A stretch of 32,244 nt of DNA from positions 1-32,244 of the forward strand of contig JBJXHB010000178.1 of NCBI GenBank assembly GCA_046160725.1, given 5' to 3'. Source of the DNA: JBJXHB01 sp046160725 (GTDB lineage Bacteria > Pseudomonadota > Gammaproteobacteria > Burkholderiales > Burkholderiaceae_C). This document shows positions 24,688 to 32,244 of this stretch, piece by piece (within the stretch, counting starts at the first letter, position 1; each line of letters opens with the position of its first letter). Under the pieces are notes generated by a model. It was given only the letters and a program-made list of their open reading frames with translations, was not told where the DNA came from and searched no databases. A program made the position numbers and the translations under genes.

Positions 24688-27210
24688 ATGCCACCCGAGA
24701 CTTCCTACCTCTTCGGCTCCTGGCGGCTGGTGCCCGCCCAGCGCGCGCTGCTGTCGGACGGGCAGGCCATCAAGATCGGCAGCCGCGCGCTGGACGTGCT
24801 GCAGACGCTGATCGAACGGCGCGAACGCGTGGTCAGCAAGGATGAACTCATGGCTCTGGCCTGGCCCGGGGTGGTGGTCGAGGAGAACAACCTGCAGGTT
24901 CAGGTCGTCACCCTGCGCAAGCTGCTGGGGCATCCGGCCATCGCCACGGTGCCCGGGCGCGGATACCGCTTCACGCTGGCCGTTCAGGTGGACGGCATGG
25001 GCGACGCCCCGCCCACAGTACATGCCTGGGCACCGTCGCCGGTGGTGGCAGGTGCCGCTGCCGACCTCGTCGGCCGTGACGAGGACGTTGCTGCGCTGCT
25101 GGACCTGGTCCAGCGGCATGCGCTGGTCACGGTGGCGGGCGCGGGCGGCATCGGCAAGACCCGGCTGGCCCAGAGCGTCATGCGGGCAGCCGCACCCGCG
25201 ATGCCCCATGGAACCTGCTGGGTCGAACTGGCGCCATTGACGGATGTCGGGCAGCTTGTCGGCGCGCTGGCGCGATCGATCGGTCTGTCGGTGGACGGCG
25301 CCGCGGATCAGGTCCAGGCGCTGGCCCAGGCCCTGAACGGTCGCACCCTGCTGCTCGTGCTGGACAACGCCGAGCATCTGCTGGAAGGGGTGGTCCCGCT
25401 GGTCAATGCGTTGCGCACCGCCGCGCCGAAACTGCGCATGCTGGTGACCAGCCAGGAGGTCCTGCGCTTGCCCGATGAGCATGTCTTCCGGGTCGCACCA
25501 TTGGGCCTGCCGCTACGGGCGGAGCTGGCCGAAGCGGGTGCCAGTGGTGCTGTGCAGTTGTTCGTGGCGCGCGCCGCGGCCGTGTCGTCCGGATTTCGAC
25601 TGACCACGGACAACGTCGCCGCGGTGGTGGACATCTGCCGCCGGCTGGACGGCATTCCACTGGCCATCGAACTGGCGGCGGCGCGGGTGCGGCTGTTGGG
25701 CGTGGATGGCTTGCGCCGGCGGCTGGATGAGCGCTTCAATGTCCTGACCGGGGGCGCGCGGGTCGCGATGCGCCGGCACCAGACGCTGCGCGCAGCGCTG
25801 GAGTGGAGCTACGGCCTGCTGGACGACGCCGAGAAGGCGGTCTTCCGCCAACTGGGCGTCTTCGTGGGCGGCTTCAGCCTGGATGCGGCCCAGGCGGCGG
25901 CAGAGACCGACAGCGTCGATCGATGGGATGTCCTGGAGCATCTGGGGTCGCTGGTCGACAAATCCCTGGTCATGGTCCAGGGCAGCAGCCTGCCCCGCTA
26001 CCACCTGCTGGAGTCGACCCGGCTGTTCCTGCTGGAACGGCTGGCCGAATCGGGAGAGACCGAAGAGGCGCTGCGCCAACATGCCCATGCCATGGTCGAT
26101 GCCATGGCCGGGCGTGACCGGGGCTGGCAGCGTTGGCTCGATGGTGGCGAGGCGTTTGCGGCCCATGCGGCCGAGGTGGCCAACGCCCGGGTGGCGGTCG
26201 AGTGGGCGCGCTCCCGGCAGGACTGGCGACTGGCGATCCAGCTGGCGGCGCGTTGCGGACCCTGCTTCATCCGGGCGGACCGGTGCAACGAGTTCATGGC
26301 CCTGGCGGGCCCGCTGCGCGACCACTGGAAGCCCGGTGAGCATCCGGCCGAGGTCAGTGGCCGGTACTGGCTCTTCCTGGCCTTTGCGGGCACCAAGTCC
26401 GCCGGCGTCGAGGCCGAGATGGCGGCGCGCCAGGCGCTGGCGGTCTACCGTGGCAGCGATCAGTCCGAGGCGCTGTACGAGGCGTTGGCATGCGCCGTGC
26501 TGATTGGTGCCCAACGTGGCGGCGGCCGTGACCTGCAGGCCCTGGTCGACGAGGCGCTGCGGCTGGAGCGACCCGAATGGCCGCCTGCCTTGCGCTCCTT
26601 CCTGCGTTGGGCGATGTATCGCTGGCATCGCCACGACGGTCGGCACGAGCAGGCCCTGGCCAGCGCCTCGGAGCAGGCCGAGCTGTGTGCGAAGCGGGAC
26701 CCGCTGTTCGCGATGCAGGTCTCCGGTACCAACGTGGTCGAGGCCGAGATCTCGCTGGGTCATCCCGACCGCGCGCAGGCCCATGCCCGTGCCATGCTGG
26801 CACGCCTGCGCGAGGCCGGTATCGACGACCACCGGGTCGGCGCCATTCATGAGGGTCTGGCGTTGGCGCTGGCGCTGTCGGGCCGGCATGCCGAGGCGCT
26901 GGACGCGGCCTCCGATGCCTACCAACGCCTGGCTGCCGACGGCGACGACCTGCGCCTGCTGGAACCGCTGGCGCTGGTGGTCGCCGCCCAAGGTCGGGCT
27001 GCGGACGCGGCGCGCATCGTCGGGCATGTCGATGCCGCCCTGGTCGCGAACGGCATCACCCGCTGGCCGGCCGCCAGCCAGCGGCGTGACCAGCTTCAGG
27101 CCGCCTTGATGGGGCCGCTGACGGCGGCGGCGTTTCGTGCGGCGCTGGACGATGGAGCCGCCATGGCCCGCGCGCGGGTGTTCGAGCTGGCCTTTGCCAG
27201 CCCCGGTTGA
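24688..27210 (+). CDS. Winged-helix regulator with NB-ARC-type ATPase domain
   Basis: An 840-residue STAND-type regulator. Residues about 5-98 are an OmpR/PhoB-type winged helix (IGSRALDVLQTLIERRERVVSKDELM, then VEENNLQVQVVTLRKLLG and TVPGRGYRFT). Residues about 126-360 are the ATPase: Walker A GAGGIGKT (151-158), Walker B LLVLDNAEH (222-230), sensor VTSQEVLR and GIPLAIELAAARV (322-334). The helical segment LEWSYGLLDDAEKAVFRQLGVFVGGFSLDAA (371-400) is the usual second winged helix. The remainder is a helical, probably TPR-like sensor region. Such proteins act as ligand-gated transcription factors; the signal is unknown. ATG 24688 fits the start of the first domain. It is divergent from the TctC-like gene, and OmpR-type direct repeats lie nearby. 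Confidence 0.9.
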   Translation: MPPETSYLFGSWRLVPAQRALLSDGQAIKIGSRALDVLQTLIERRERVVSKDELMALAWPGVVVEENNLQVQVVTLRKLLGHPAIATVPGRGYRFTLAVQVDGMGDAPPTVHAWAPSPVVAGAAADLVGRDEDVAALLDLVQRHALVTVAGAGGIGKTRLAQSVMRAAAPAMPHGTCWVELAPLTDVGQLVGALARSIGLSVDGAADQVQALAQALNGRTLLLVLDNAEHLLEGVVPLVNALRTAAPKLRMLVTSQEVLRLPDEHVFRVAPLGLPLRAELAEAGASGAVQLFVARAAAVSSGFRLTTDNVAAVVDICRRLDGIPLAIELAAARVRLLGVDGLRRRLDERFNVLTGGARVAMRRHQTLRAALEWSYGLLDDAEKAVFRQLGVFVGGFSLDAAQAAAETDSVDRWDVLEHLGSLVDKSLVMVQGSSLPRYHLLESTRLFLLERLAESGETEEALRQHAHAMVDAMAGRDRGWQRWLDGGEAFAAHAAEVANARVAVEWARSRQDWRLAIQLAARCGPCFIRADRCNEFMALAGPLRDHWKPGEHPAEVSGRYWLFLAFAGTKSAGVEAEMAARQALAVYRGSDQSEALYEALACAVLIGAQRGGGRDLQALVDEALRLERPEWPPALRSFLRWAMYRWHRHDGRHEQALASASEQAELCAKRDPLFAMQVSGTNVVEAEISLGHPDRAQAHARAMLARLREAGIDDHRVGAIHEGLALALALSGRHAEALDAASDAYQRLAADGDDLRLLEPLALVVAAQGRAADAARIVGHVDAALVANGITRWPAASQRRDQLQAALMGPLTAAAFRAALDDGAAMARARVFELAFASPG

Positions 27211-27220
27211 GGCTCAACCG
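27204..27220. terminator. Short palindrome at the end of the regulator gene
   Basis: CGGTTGAG (27204-27211) and CTCAACCG (27213-27220) are exact reverse complements around one G and span the regulator's TGA stop. It sits in the 23-base gap between two convergent genes, where a shared terminator is expected, but no T-tract follows on either strand. Confidence 0.3.
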
Positions 27221-27233
27221 AGGCGGCGGCGCG

Positions 27234-27821
27234 TCAAGTCCGGCGGCGCCGGGCTGCCATGCCGACCAGGCCCAGGCCCACAACCGCCATGGCCCAAGTG
27301 CCCGGCTCGGGCACCGGCGTGGCCACGCCCACGGTGCTCATGAATGTTGCACTGGTGACGTGGGCGACGGCATAGGTCAGCTCGCGGAAAGTGGCCGGTC
27401 CTGCACTGCCGTTGAAGGCGACCCGCCAGTCGTCGGTGCCCGGCGCCACGAAGGTGGTCGGTCCATGCCCGATGGCGAAGAAGTCCACCGGCTGGCCGTT
27501 GAAGACTTTGAAGTACGACAGCACCGGCACCCAGTTGCCCGGCAGGTTGACACCATGGATGCTGACCTCGACGGGGCTGCCATTGGAGACGTCGCCATCC
27601 GCCTTGTTGACGAACCCGACGGCATTGTCGAAGCGGTAGCTGACCCGGCCACTCACGGTGGCAAAGGGCGCGCCGGGCGCAAACGGGCCGGCACTGAAGT
27701 CAAGCGTGCCGCTGACGACGACGGCCTGCGCGGGCAGCGCCGCAGCGGCCAGGACAGAGGACAGGACGGTCATCCGGGTCAAGGCACCGGGGACGTGTCG
27801 GCGATGGGACGAGAGGGACAT
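27234..27821 (-). CDS. PEP-CTERM sorting-domain protein
   Basis: Predicted exported protein of 195 residues. The N-terminus has a basic start and a hydrophobic segment ending LPAQA (about residue 32). The mature part starts VVVSGTLDFSAGPFAPGAPFATVSGRVSYRFDNA, a beta-rich sequence of unknown function. The C-terminal PEP-CTERM signal is VPEPGTWAMAVVGLGLVGMAARRRR. The ATG at 27821 is chosen because AGGAG lies seven bases upstream and the signal peptide begins there; the frame extends 32 codons further without support. It carries an OmpR-type direct repeat 95 bases upstream (27917-27933) and converges with the regulator gene. Confidence 0.88.
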   Translation of the reverse strand: MSLSSHRRHVPGALTRMTVLSSVLAAAALPAQAVVVSGTLDFSAGPFAPGAPFATVSGRVSYRFDNAVGFVNKADGDVSNGSPVEVSIHGVNLPGNWVPVLSYFKVFNGQPVDFFAIGHGPTTFVAPGTDDWRVAFNGSAGPATFRELTYAVAHVTSATFMSTVGVATPVPEPGTWAMAVVGLGLVGMAARRRRT

Positions 27822-27916
27822 GTGAGGCTCCTGTTGGTTTCCGCTGCAGTCGCAAGAGAGGTGGATGAGCGGGCGACCAGCATCGCCGGGCCAGGACGGC
27901 GCTGTCATGGCCCGCA

Positions 27917-27933
27917 CCTGAAAAGTCCTTAAA
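27917..27933 (-). promoter_or_regulatory. OmpR-type tandem direct repeat, copy 2
   Basis: On the plus strand CCTGAA (27917-27922) and CCTTAA (27927-27932) repeat with a 10-base period; the minus strand reads TTTAAGGACTTTTCAGG. The two half-sites are the same variants as in copy 1, but in the opposite order. Further TTCAG half-sites occur at 27971-27975 and 27983-27988. The gap 27822-28084 holds no other gene. Confidence 0.6.
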
Positions 27934-28084
27934 TCGACTCGAGGCTCGCGTGGCAGTGGCGCCAGAACGATTCAGCCAAGGATTCAGGACGGACCAGACC
28001 GCTCAAGGACGCATCAGCAGCATCGGCGGGACAGTGCAGGCCATCGCAACGCACCGACTGGTGCAACCCTCGAAGGAGCCCGAC

Positions 28085-28234
28085 ATGAACCCGACCCGTG
28101 CAACCCGCCTGATGTCTCTCGCCGCCGCGCTGCTGACCACCTGGTCCATCCTGTCCGCCGTGGTGTCCTTGTCGGAGCCCCAGGCCGACGTTGTCCAGTT
28201 GGCCAAGCAGGCATCGACCGGCGTGGTCCGTTGA
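28085..28234 (+). CDS. Small protein with N-terminal hydrophobic segment, unknown
   Basis: A 49-residue protein: a basic start (MNPTRATRLM), one hydrophobic segment (about 11-29, SLAAALLTTWSILSAVVSL), then a short polar tail. It may be a small membrane protein or an exported peptide. The support is a well-formed Shine-Dalgarno AAGGAG (28073-28078) six bases before ATG 28085, unusually strong for this window, and an intact frame ending at TGA 28234. I do not recognise a family. It lies in the gap between the PEP-CTERM gene and the AEC permease, convergent with the latter. Confidence 0.65.
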   Translation: MNPTRATRLMSLAAALLTTWSILSAVVSLSEPQADVVQLAKQASTGVVR

Positions 28235-28247
28235 GTCCGTTCCGGTG

Positions 28248-29213
28248 TCAGCCCAGCCCCTGCACCCCCAGCCCCCAGGCGATCAGCGTGAAGCTGCCGA
28301 AGGCGCCGACGGTGGTGGCCAGGATGATGCGGGCGATGCGGCCGTTGTCCGCGCCGTAGCGCTCGGCCAGGATCGAGACGTTGGCCGCGCTCGGCAGCGC
28401 GGCATTGAGCACCAGCACGGTGAACTGCAGCGGCGTCATCGGCGCGCCGGCGGCGGCGGCGATGGCGGCCGCGGCCACCACCAGCAGCGGGTGCAGCAGC
28501 CGCTTGATCAGCGTCACCGGCAGCACCTGTGCCAGCGGTGTGCGGCCGTGCGCATGCTGGCCGGCGCGGTACAGCACCGCGCCGATGGTGAACAGCGCCA
28601 CCGGCGTGGCGGCATCGGCCAGCATGCGGATCACGGTGTCCACCGGGCCGCTGGGCTTGAAGCCCAGCACGCTGCCGGCCGCGCCCAGCGCGATGGCCCA
28701 GGGCAGGGGGTTGCCCAGCGTACCCCTGAGCGCGCGCGCCGCGGCGGCGCGCATGCCGCCGCCGCCGCTGCCGGCCTCGGCCAGCGCGATGCACAGCGAG
28801 CTGGTGATGAAGATGTCCACCAGGATGCAGCAGATCAGCGGCCCGGCCGCCGGTGCGCCCAGCAGCGCGATCAGCATCGGCACGCCCATGAAGCCGGAGT
28901 TGGGGAAGGCGCCCACCATCGCGCCGAAGGCGGCGTCCTTGATGCCGATGCGCCCGCCCAGCGTGATGGCGATGATGAAGAACACCAGCAGCAGCGCGCA
29001 GACCAGGTGCACCGCCAGCACCAGCGGGTTGAGCAGTTGCGCAATCGGCGTGGCCAGGCCGAAGCGCAGCAGCATGCACGGCAGCGCGAAATACAGGACG
29101 AAGACATTCAGCCCCGGTATGGCCGACTCGGGCAGCACATGCCGGCGTGCCGCCCACCAGCCGGCCAGCACCAGGGCGAAGAACGGCACTGTGACGGCCA
29201 GGATGGTCTGCAT
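28248..29213 (-). CDS. AEC (auxin efflux carrier) family transporter
   Basis: Inner-membrane permease of 321 residues with about ten hydrophobic helices in two halves. Family blocks include PFFALVLAGWWAARRHVLPESAIPGLNVFVLYFALPCMLLRF, AAFGAMVGAFPNSGFMGVPML and, in the second half, TPVALFTIGAVLYR and LNAALPSAANVSILAERYGAD. Bacterial members move organic acids such as malonate or malate, but the substrate here is not visible. ATG 29213 starts the first helix (MQTILAVTVPFFALVLAGWW). It lies 26 bases downstream of the phoD stop on the same strand, so the two may be cotranscribed. Confidence 0.92.
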   Translation of the reverse strand: MQTILAVTVPFFALVLAGWWAARRHVLPESAIPGLNVFVLYFALPCMLLRFGLATPIAQLLNPLVLAVHLVCALLLVFFIIAITLGGRIGIKDAAFGAMVGAFPNSGFMGVPMLIALLGAPAAGPLICCILVDIFITSSLCIALAEAGSGGGGMRAAAARALRGTLGNPLPWAIALGAAGSVLGFKPSGPVDTVIRMLADAATPVALFTIGAVLYRAGQHAHGRTPLAQVLPVTLIKRLLHPLLVVAAAAIAAAAGAPMTPLQFTVLVLNAALPSAANVSILAERYGADNGRIARIILATTVGAFGSFTLIAWGLGVQGLG

Positions 29214-29239
29214 GTGGCGGGCGCTCGTGTGGTCCGGCG

Positions 29240-30757
29240 TCAGGCCGACTGCGGTCCGGGCCGGCCGGCCTCGACCGCGAAGCGCGCGTCCACGTCGATG
29301 GCGCTGTGGGGGTCGGCGGCGTCGCGCACCGCCATCAGCCGGGCCTGCAGGCGTCGCTCGTCCAGCTCGAAGGCGACGTAGCCGCGCGCATCGCCGCGGG
29401 CATGGTGCAGATGCGGGTTCAGGCGCCGCGCCCGGTCGGTGGCGGCGGTGGACGGGCCGCGGCTGGAGATCGACGTGCCGCAGAACTCGCTGCCCAGCAC
29501 CGGGCCGCGCCGGTCGTCGTGGTCGGCCCGCAGGTCGGCCACATAGTGCGCGTGCACGTCGCCGCCCAGCACGACCAGGTTGCGCGCGCCGGCGCCGGCC
29601 GCATCCTGCAGCAGCCGTCGGCGCGCGGCGGGGTAGCCGTCCCAGCCATCGCTCCAGTAGCGCCCGCGGGACGGGCCGTCGGTCGGCTCGCTGGTGCGGC
29701 CGGCCATCAGGGTCTGCTGGGCCAGCAGGTTCCAGGGCCGGTCGCGGTCCCAGCCGGCAGCCAGCCAGCGCTCCTGCGCGGCGCCCAGCAGGGTGCGGGC
29801 GGGCTCGTCCAGCTCGGGGCACTCGGCCCGGTTGACCTGCCCACTGAGGCTCTTCAGCCCGCTGCGGCAGGCCTGCGGGTCGCGCCACTGCCGGGTGTCG
29901 ATGGCATGGATGCGCGCCAGCGCGCCCCAGTCCAGCCGGTGGTGGATGGTCAGGTCCGGGCCGTCGGGCCGCCAGGCCTTGGGCACCGGCATGTGCTCCC
30001 ACCAGGCCCGGTAGGCCGCGGCGCGGCGCCGCGCGAAGTTGACGACCAGCAGCCCGTTGTCCAGCCCGGCATAGTCGTTGGCCACTTCATGGTCGTCCCA
30101 GATCGTGACCCACGGCGCCACGGCATGGGCGGCCTGCAGCAGAGGGTCGCTCTTGTACTGGGCATGGCGCTCGCGATAGCCGTCCAGCGTGCTCACCAGG
30201 CCGCCCTCGTGGGCCCGCAGCACGCCCGGCGGCGAGGGGTACTCGTAGATGTAGTCGCCCAGGAACAGCACCAGGTCCGGCGCCTCGGCCGCCAGGTGGC
30301 GCCAGGCCGCCCAGTGGCCATGGTCCCAGCGCTGGCAGCTGGCAATGGCAAAGCGCAGCACCTGGCCGCGCTGGCCCGGCGCCGGCGCGGTGCGGGTGCG
30401 GCCGGTGGCGCTGCGCTGGCCCAGGGCCGTGAAGCGGTACCAGTAGCTGCGGCCCGTCTCCAGGCCCGCGGGCTCGGCATGCACGCTGTGGGCCTCGTCG
30501 GCCAGCGCGGTCTCCTCGCCGCGTGCGGCGACCTGGGTGAAGGCCTCGTCGCGCGCCAGCTCCCAGCGCACCGGCACCGCGGGCGGCAGCGCAGCGCCGG
30601 TCAGGCGCGTCCACAGCACCACGCTGTCCGGCCGCGGGTTTCCGCTGGCCATGCCGAGCGCAAAGCGCATCTCCCCTGAGGCGCTGGTGCCGCCGGCGGG
30701 GATCGACAGCGGCGTGGTGGCCAGGGCTGCCAGCGCATGGCGGCGGTTCAACGTCAT
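29240..30757 (-). CDS. phoD: PhoD-type alkaline phosphatase/phosphodiesterase
   Basis: Exported metallo-phosphatase of 505 residues. The N-terminus MTLNRRHALAALATTPLSIPAGG has a twin-arginine-like pattern, as expected for PhoD, which is exported folded by Tat. An N-terminal beta-sandwich (about 30-130) is followed by the metallophosphatase domain: RFAIASCQRWDHG (Cys141), LFLGDYIYEY (167-173), TIWDDHEVANDYAG (220-231) and LGGDVHAHYV. These supply the Fe/Ca ligands seen in PhoD. The enzyme releases phosphate from phosphomonoesters and diesters in the periplasm. ATG 30757 is chosen because it begins the Tat-like signal; the frame is open 15 codons further upstream. It is divergent from rep. Confidence 0.92.
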   Translation of the reverse strand: MTLNRRHALAALATTPLSIPAGGTSASGEMRFALGMASGNPRPDSVVLWTRLTGAALPPAVPVRWELARDEAFTQVAARGEETALADEAHSVHAEPAGLETGRSYWYRFTALGQRSATGRTRTAPAPGQRGQVLRFAIASCQRWDHGHWAAWRHLAAEAPDLVLFLGDYIYEYPSPPGVLRAHEGGLVSTLDGYRERHAQYKSDPLLQAAHAVAPWVTIWDDHEVANDYAGLDNGLLVVNFARRRAAAYRAWWEHMPVPKAWRPDGPDLTIHHRLDWGALARIHAIDTRQWRDPQACRSGLKSLSGQVNRAECPELDEPARTLLGAAQERWLAAGWDRDRPWNLLAQQTLMAGRTSEPTDGPSRGRYWSDGWDGYPAARRRLLQDAAGAGARNLVVLGGDVHAHYVADLRADHDDRRGPVLGSEFCGTSISSRGPSTAATDRARRLNPHLHHARGDARGYVAFELDERRLQARLMAVRDAADPHSAIDVDARFAVEAGRPGPQSA

Positions 30758-30913
30758 GCGCCGATTCGACCATGCCGGTGTGGGCCGCCTCGACGGCCGC
30801 ACCCGCGCGGGCCGCCGCCGGCGGCGCCGCTAACATCGCCGCCCCTCCTGCCTGCTCACGCCCGCCGCGCATCCGGCCCTGCCGCTGCAGGGCGCCATTC
30901 CCCGACCCCGCGC

Positions 30914-32244
30914 ATGGCCGATACCCTGAACCCCGCCCAGCTGCAGGCGGTGCACCACCTCGACGGCGCCTGCCTGGTGCTGGCCGGCGCCGGCTCGGGC
31001 AAGACGCGCGTCATCGCGCACAAGGTGGCGCAGCTGCTCAAGGCCGGCCTGGAGCCGGGCGAGATCGCGGCCATCACCTTCACCAACAAGGCCGCGGCCG
31101 AGATGCGCGAGCGCATCAAGACCCTGGTCGGCGCCCGCGCGGCCGGGCGCATCGTCGTCAGCACCTTCCACAGCCTGGGCGTGCGCATGCTGCGCGAGGA
31201 CGGTACCGCCGTCGGCCTGAAGCAGCAGTTCTCCATCCTCGACGCCGACGACGTGCTGGCGCTGCTGCGCGACATCGGCAGCTGCAGCGACAACAAGCAG
31301 GCCCGGCAGTGGCAGTGGGCCATCAGCCTGTGGAAGAACCAGGGGCTGGATGCGGACGCCGCCGGTGCCGCCGCTGCCAACGAGACCGAGCGCACAGCCG
31401 CGCGGCTGATGGCGGCCTATCACGAGCGCCTGGCGGCCTACCAGGCGGTGGATTTCGACGACCTGATCGGCCTGCCGCTGAAGCTGCTGGACCGCGACGA
31501 GGCGGTGCGCGCCAAGTGGCAGGACCGGTTCCGTCATGTGCTGGTGGACGAGGTGCAGGACACCAACGCCGTGCAGTACGAGCTGATGAAGCGCCTGGTG
31601 TCCCACCCGGACGAGCGGCGGGCCGGGCGCTTCACCGCCGTGGGCGACGACGACCAGAGCATCTACGGCTGGCGCGGCGCGACGCTGGACAACCTCAAGC
31701 GCCTGCAGGCCGACTGGCCGCGCCTGAAGGTGGTCGCGCTGACGCAGAACTACCGCTCCACCGGCCTGATCCTGCGCGCCGCCAACCACCTGATCGCGGC
31801 CAACCCCAAGCTGTTCGAGAAGACGTTGTGGAGCGACCTGGGCGACGGCGAGCCGGTGCGCCGCATCGCCTCCGACAACGACGAGCACGAGGCCGAACGC
31901 GCGGTGTCGTTCATCCAGTCGCTGCGCGCGGCCGGCGCCGCCGGTGGCGTGCGCTGGGCCGACTTCGCGGTGCTGTACCGCGCCAACCACCAGAGCCGTG
32001 CGCTGGAGCAGAAACTGCGCGCCGCGCAGATCCCCTACCGGGTGTCGGGCGGTCAGAGCTTCTTCGACCGGGCCGAGATCAAGGACCTGATGGCCTGGCT
32101 GCGCCTGCTGGTCAACGAGGACGACGACCCGGCCTTCCTGCGTGCGGTGACCACGCCCAAGCGCGGCATCGGCCACACCACGCTGCAGCGGCTGGGCGAG
32201 TTTGCCGGCGCCCACCGCGTCAGCCTGTTCGAGGCGCTGTTCGC
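30914..32244 (+). CDS. rep: ATP-dependent DNA helicase Rep, N-terminal part
   Basis: Superfamily 1A 3'-5' helicase that removes proteins from DNA ahead of forks and helps restart. Only 443 codons are in the window and the frame is open at the end; E. coli Rep has 673 residues. Walker A is AGAGSGKT (24-31), motif Ia ITFTNKAAAEMRER, motif II VDEVQDTN, motif III GDDDQSIYGWRGA, motif IV QNYRST, then HEAER and YRANHQSRALEQKLRAAQIPYRVSGGQSFFDRAEIKDLMAWLRLL, all very close to Rep rather than UvrD. ATG 30914 begins the family N-terminus (LNPAQLQAV). TAACAT at 30831-30836 is a possible -10 element. It is divergent from phoD. Confidence 0.96.
   Translation, partial: MADTLNPAQLQAVHHLDGACLVLAGAGSGKTRVIAHKVAQLLKAGLEPGEIAAITFTNKAAAEMRERIKTLVGARAAGRIVVSTFHSLGVRMLREDGTAVGLKQQFSILDADDVLALLRDIGSCSDNKQARQWQWAISLWKNQGLDADAAGAAAANETERTAARLMAAYHERLAAYQAVDFDDLIGLPLKLLDRDEAVRAKWQDRFRHVLVDEVQDTNAVQYELMKRLVSHPDERRAGRFTAVGDDDQSIYGWRGATLDNLKRLQADWPRLKVVALTQNYRSTGLILRAANHLIAANPKLFEKTLWSDLGDGEPVRRIASDNDEHEAERAVSFIQSLRAAGAAGGVRWADFAVLYRANHQSRALEQKLRAAQIPYRVSGGQSFFDRAEIKDLMAWLRLLVNEDDDPAFLRAVTTPKRGIGHTTLQRLGEFAGAHRVSLFEALF

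Noticed and set aside
27822..27916. Possible sigma-54 site upstream of the third PEP-CTERM gene
   Set aside because: TGGCCCGGCGATGC has nine, not ten, bases between GG and GC and a poor -24 block.
30830..32215. Minus-strand open frame opposite the end of the window
   Set aside because: The plus strand encodes Rep with all helicase motifs up to the window end; the minus frame is its shadow.

Overview
The window is a high-GC chromosomal segment of a betaproteobacterium. The gene content points to Burkholderiales, probably the Rubrivivax/Leptothrix/Aquincola-like lineage. Reasons: the betaproteobacterial atpIBEFHAGDC operon, three PEP-CTERM proteins, a Bug-family (TctC-like) receptor, a CysNC fusion and the lemA-TPM-TPM cluster. 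The species placement is inference. No tRNA, rRNA, CRISPR array or intact insertion sequence was seen.

Layout. 1-2599: the 3' end of glpD, a convergent metallo-beta-lactamase-fold lipoprotein, and a 168-residue protein with a possible CHAP/NlpC-like Cys-His pair. 2643-10094: the complete F1Fo ATP synthase operon, closed by a clear hairpin terminator; stem-loops occupy three of its longer intercistronic gaps. 10239-13320: two convergent PEP-CTERM proteins (one with a sigma-54-like promoter), a 2-hydroxychromene-2-carboxylate isomerase-like protein and polyphosphate kinase 2. 13351-15498 (minus): lemA followed by two TPM-domain genes. 15662-19190: hemE and priA, separated by a 316-base AT-richer gap with a cluster of DnaA-box-like sites. 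19263-22033: cysD and a cysN-cysC fusion. 22127-22342: a long palindrome and a truncated AAA_14-type ATPase remnant. 22308-27210: a glycosyltransferase and a TctC-like periplasmic receptor, divergent from a large regulator (OmpR-type winged helix plus NB-ARC-type ATPase). 27234-30757: a third PEP-CTERM protein, a 49-residue small protein, an AEC-family permease and a PhoD-type phosphatase. 30914 to the end: the first two thirds of rep helicase, which runs off the window.

How the genes work together. The atp genes build the whole ATP synthase. CysD and CysNC activate sulfate to APS and then PAPS. PPK2 and PhoD concern phosphate. PriA and Rep are both replication-restart helicases. The most interesting non-coding signal is a 17-base tandem direct repeat found twice in the same orientation, upstream of the TctC-like gene and of the third PEP-CTERM gene. 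Its 10-base period is what an OmpR-type winged helix usually recognises, and such a regulator is encoded between the two copies. The second is the DnaA-box cluster between hemE and priA. All functional calls come from reading motifs; no database search was run.
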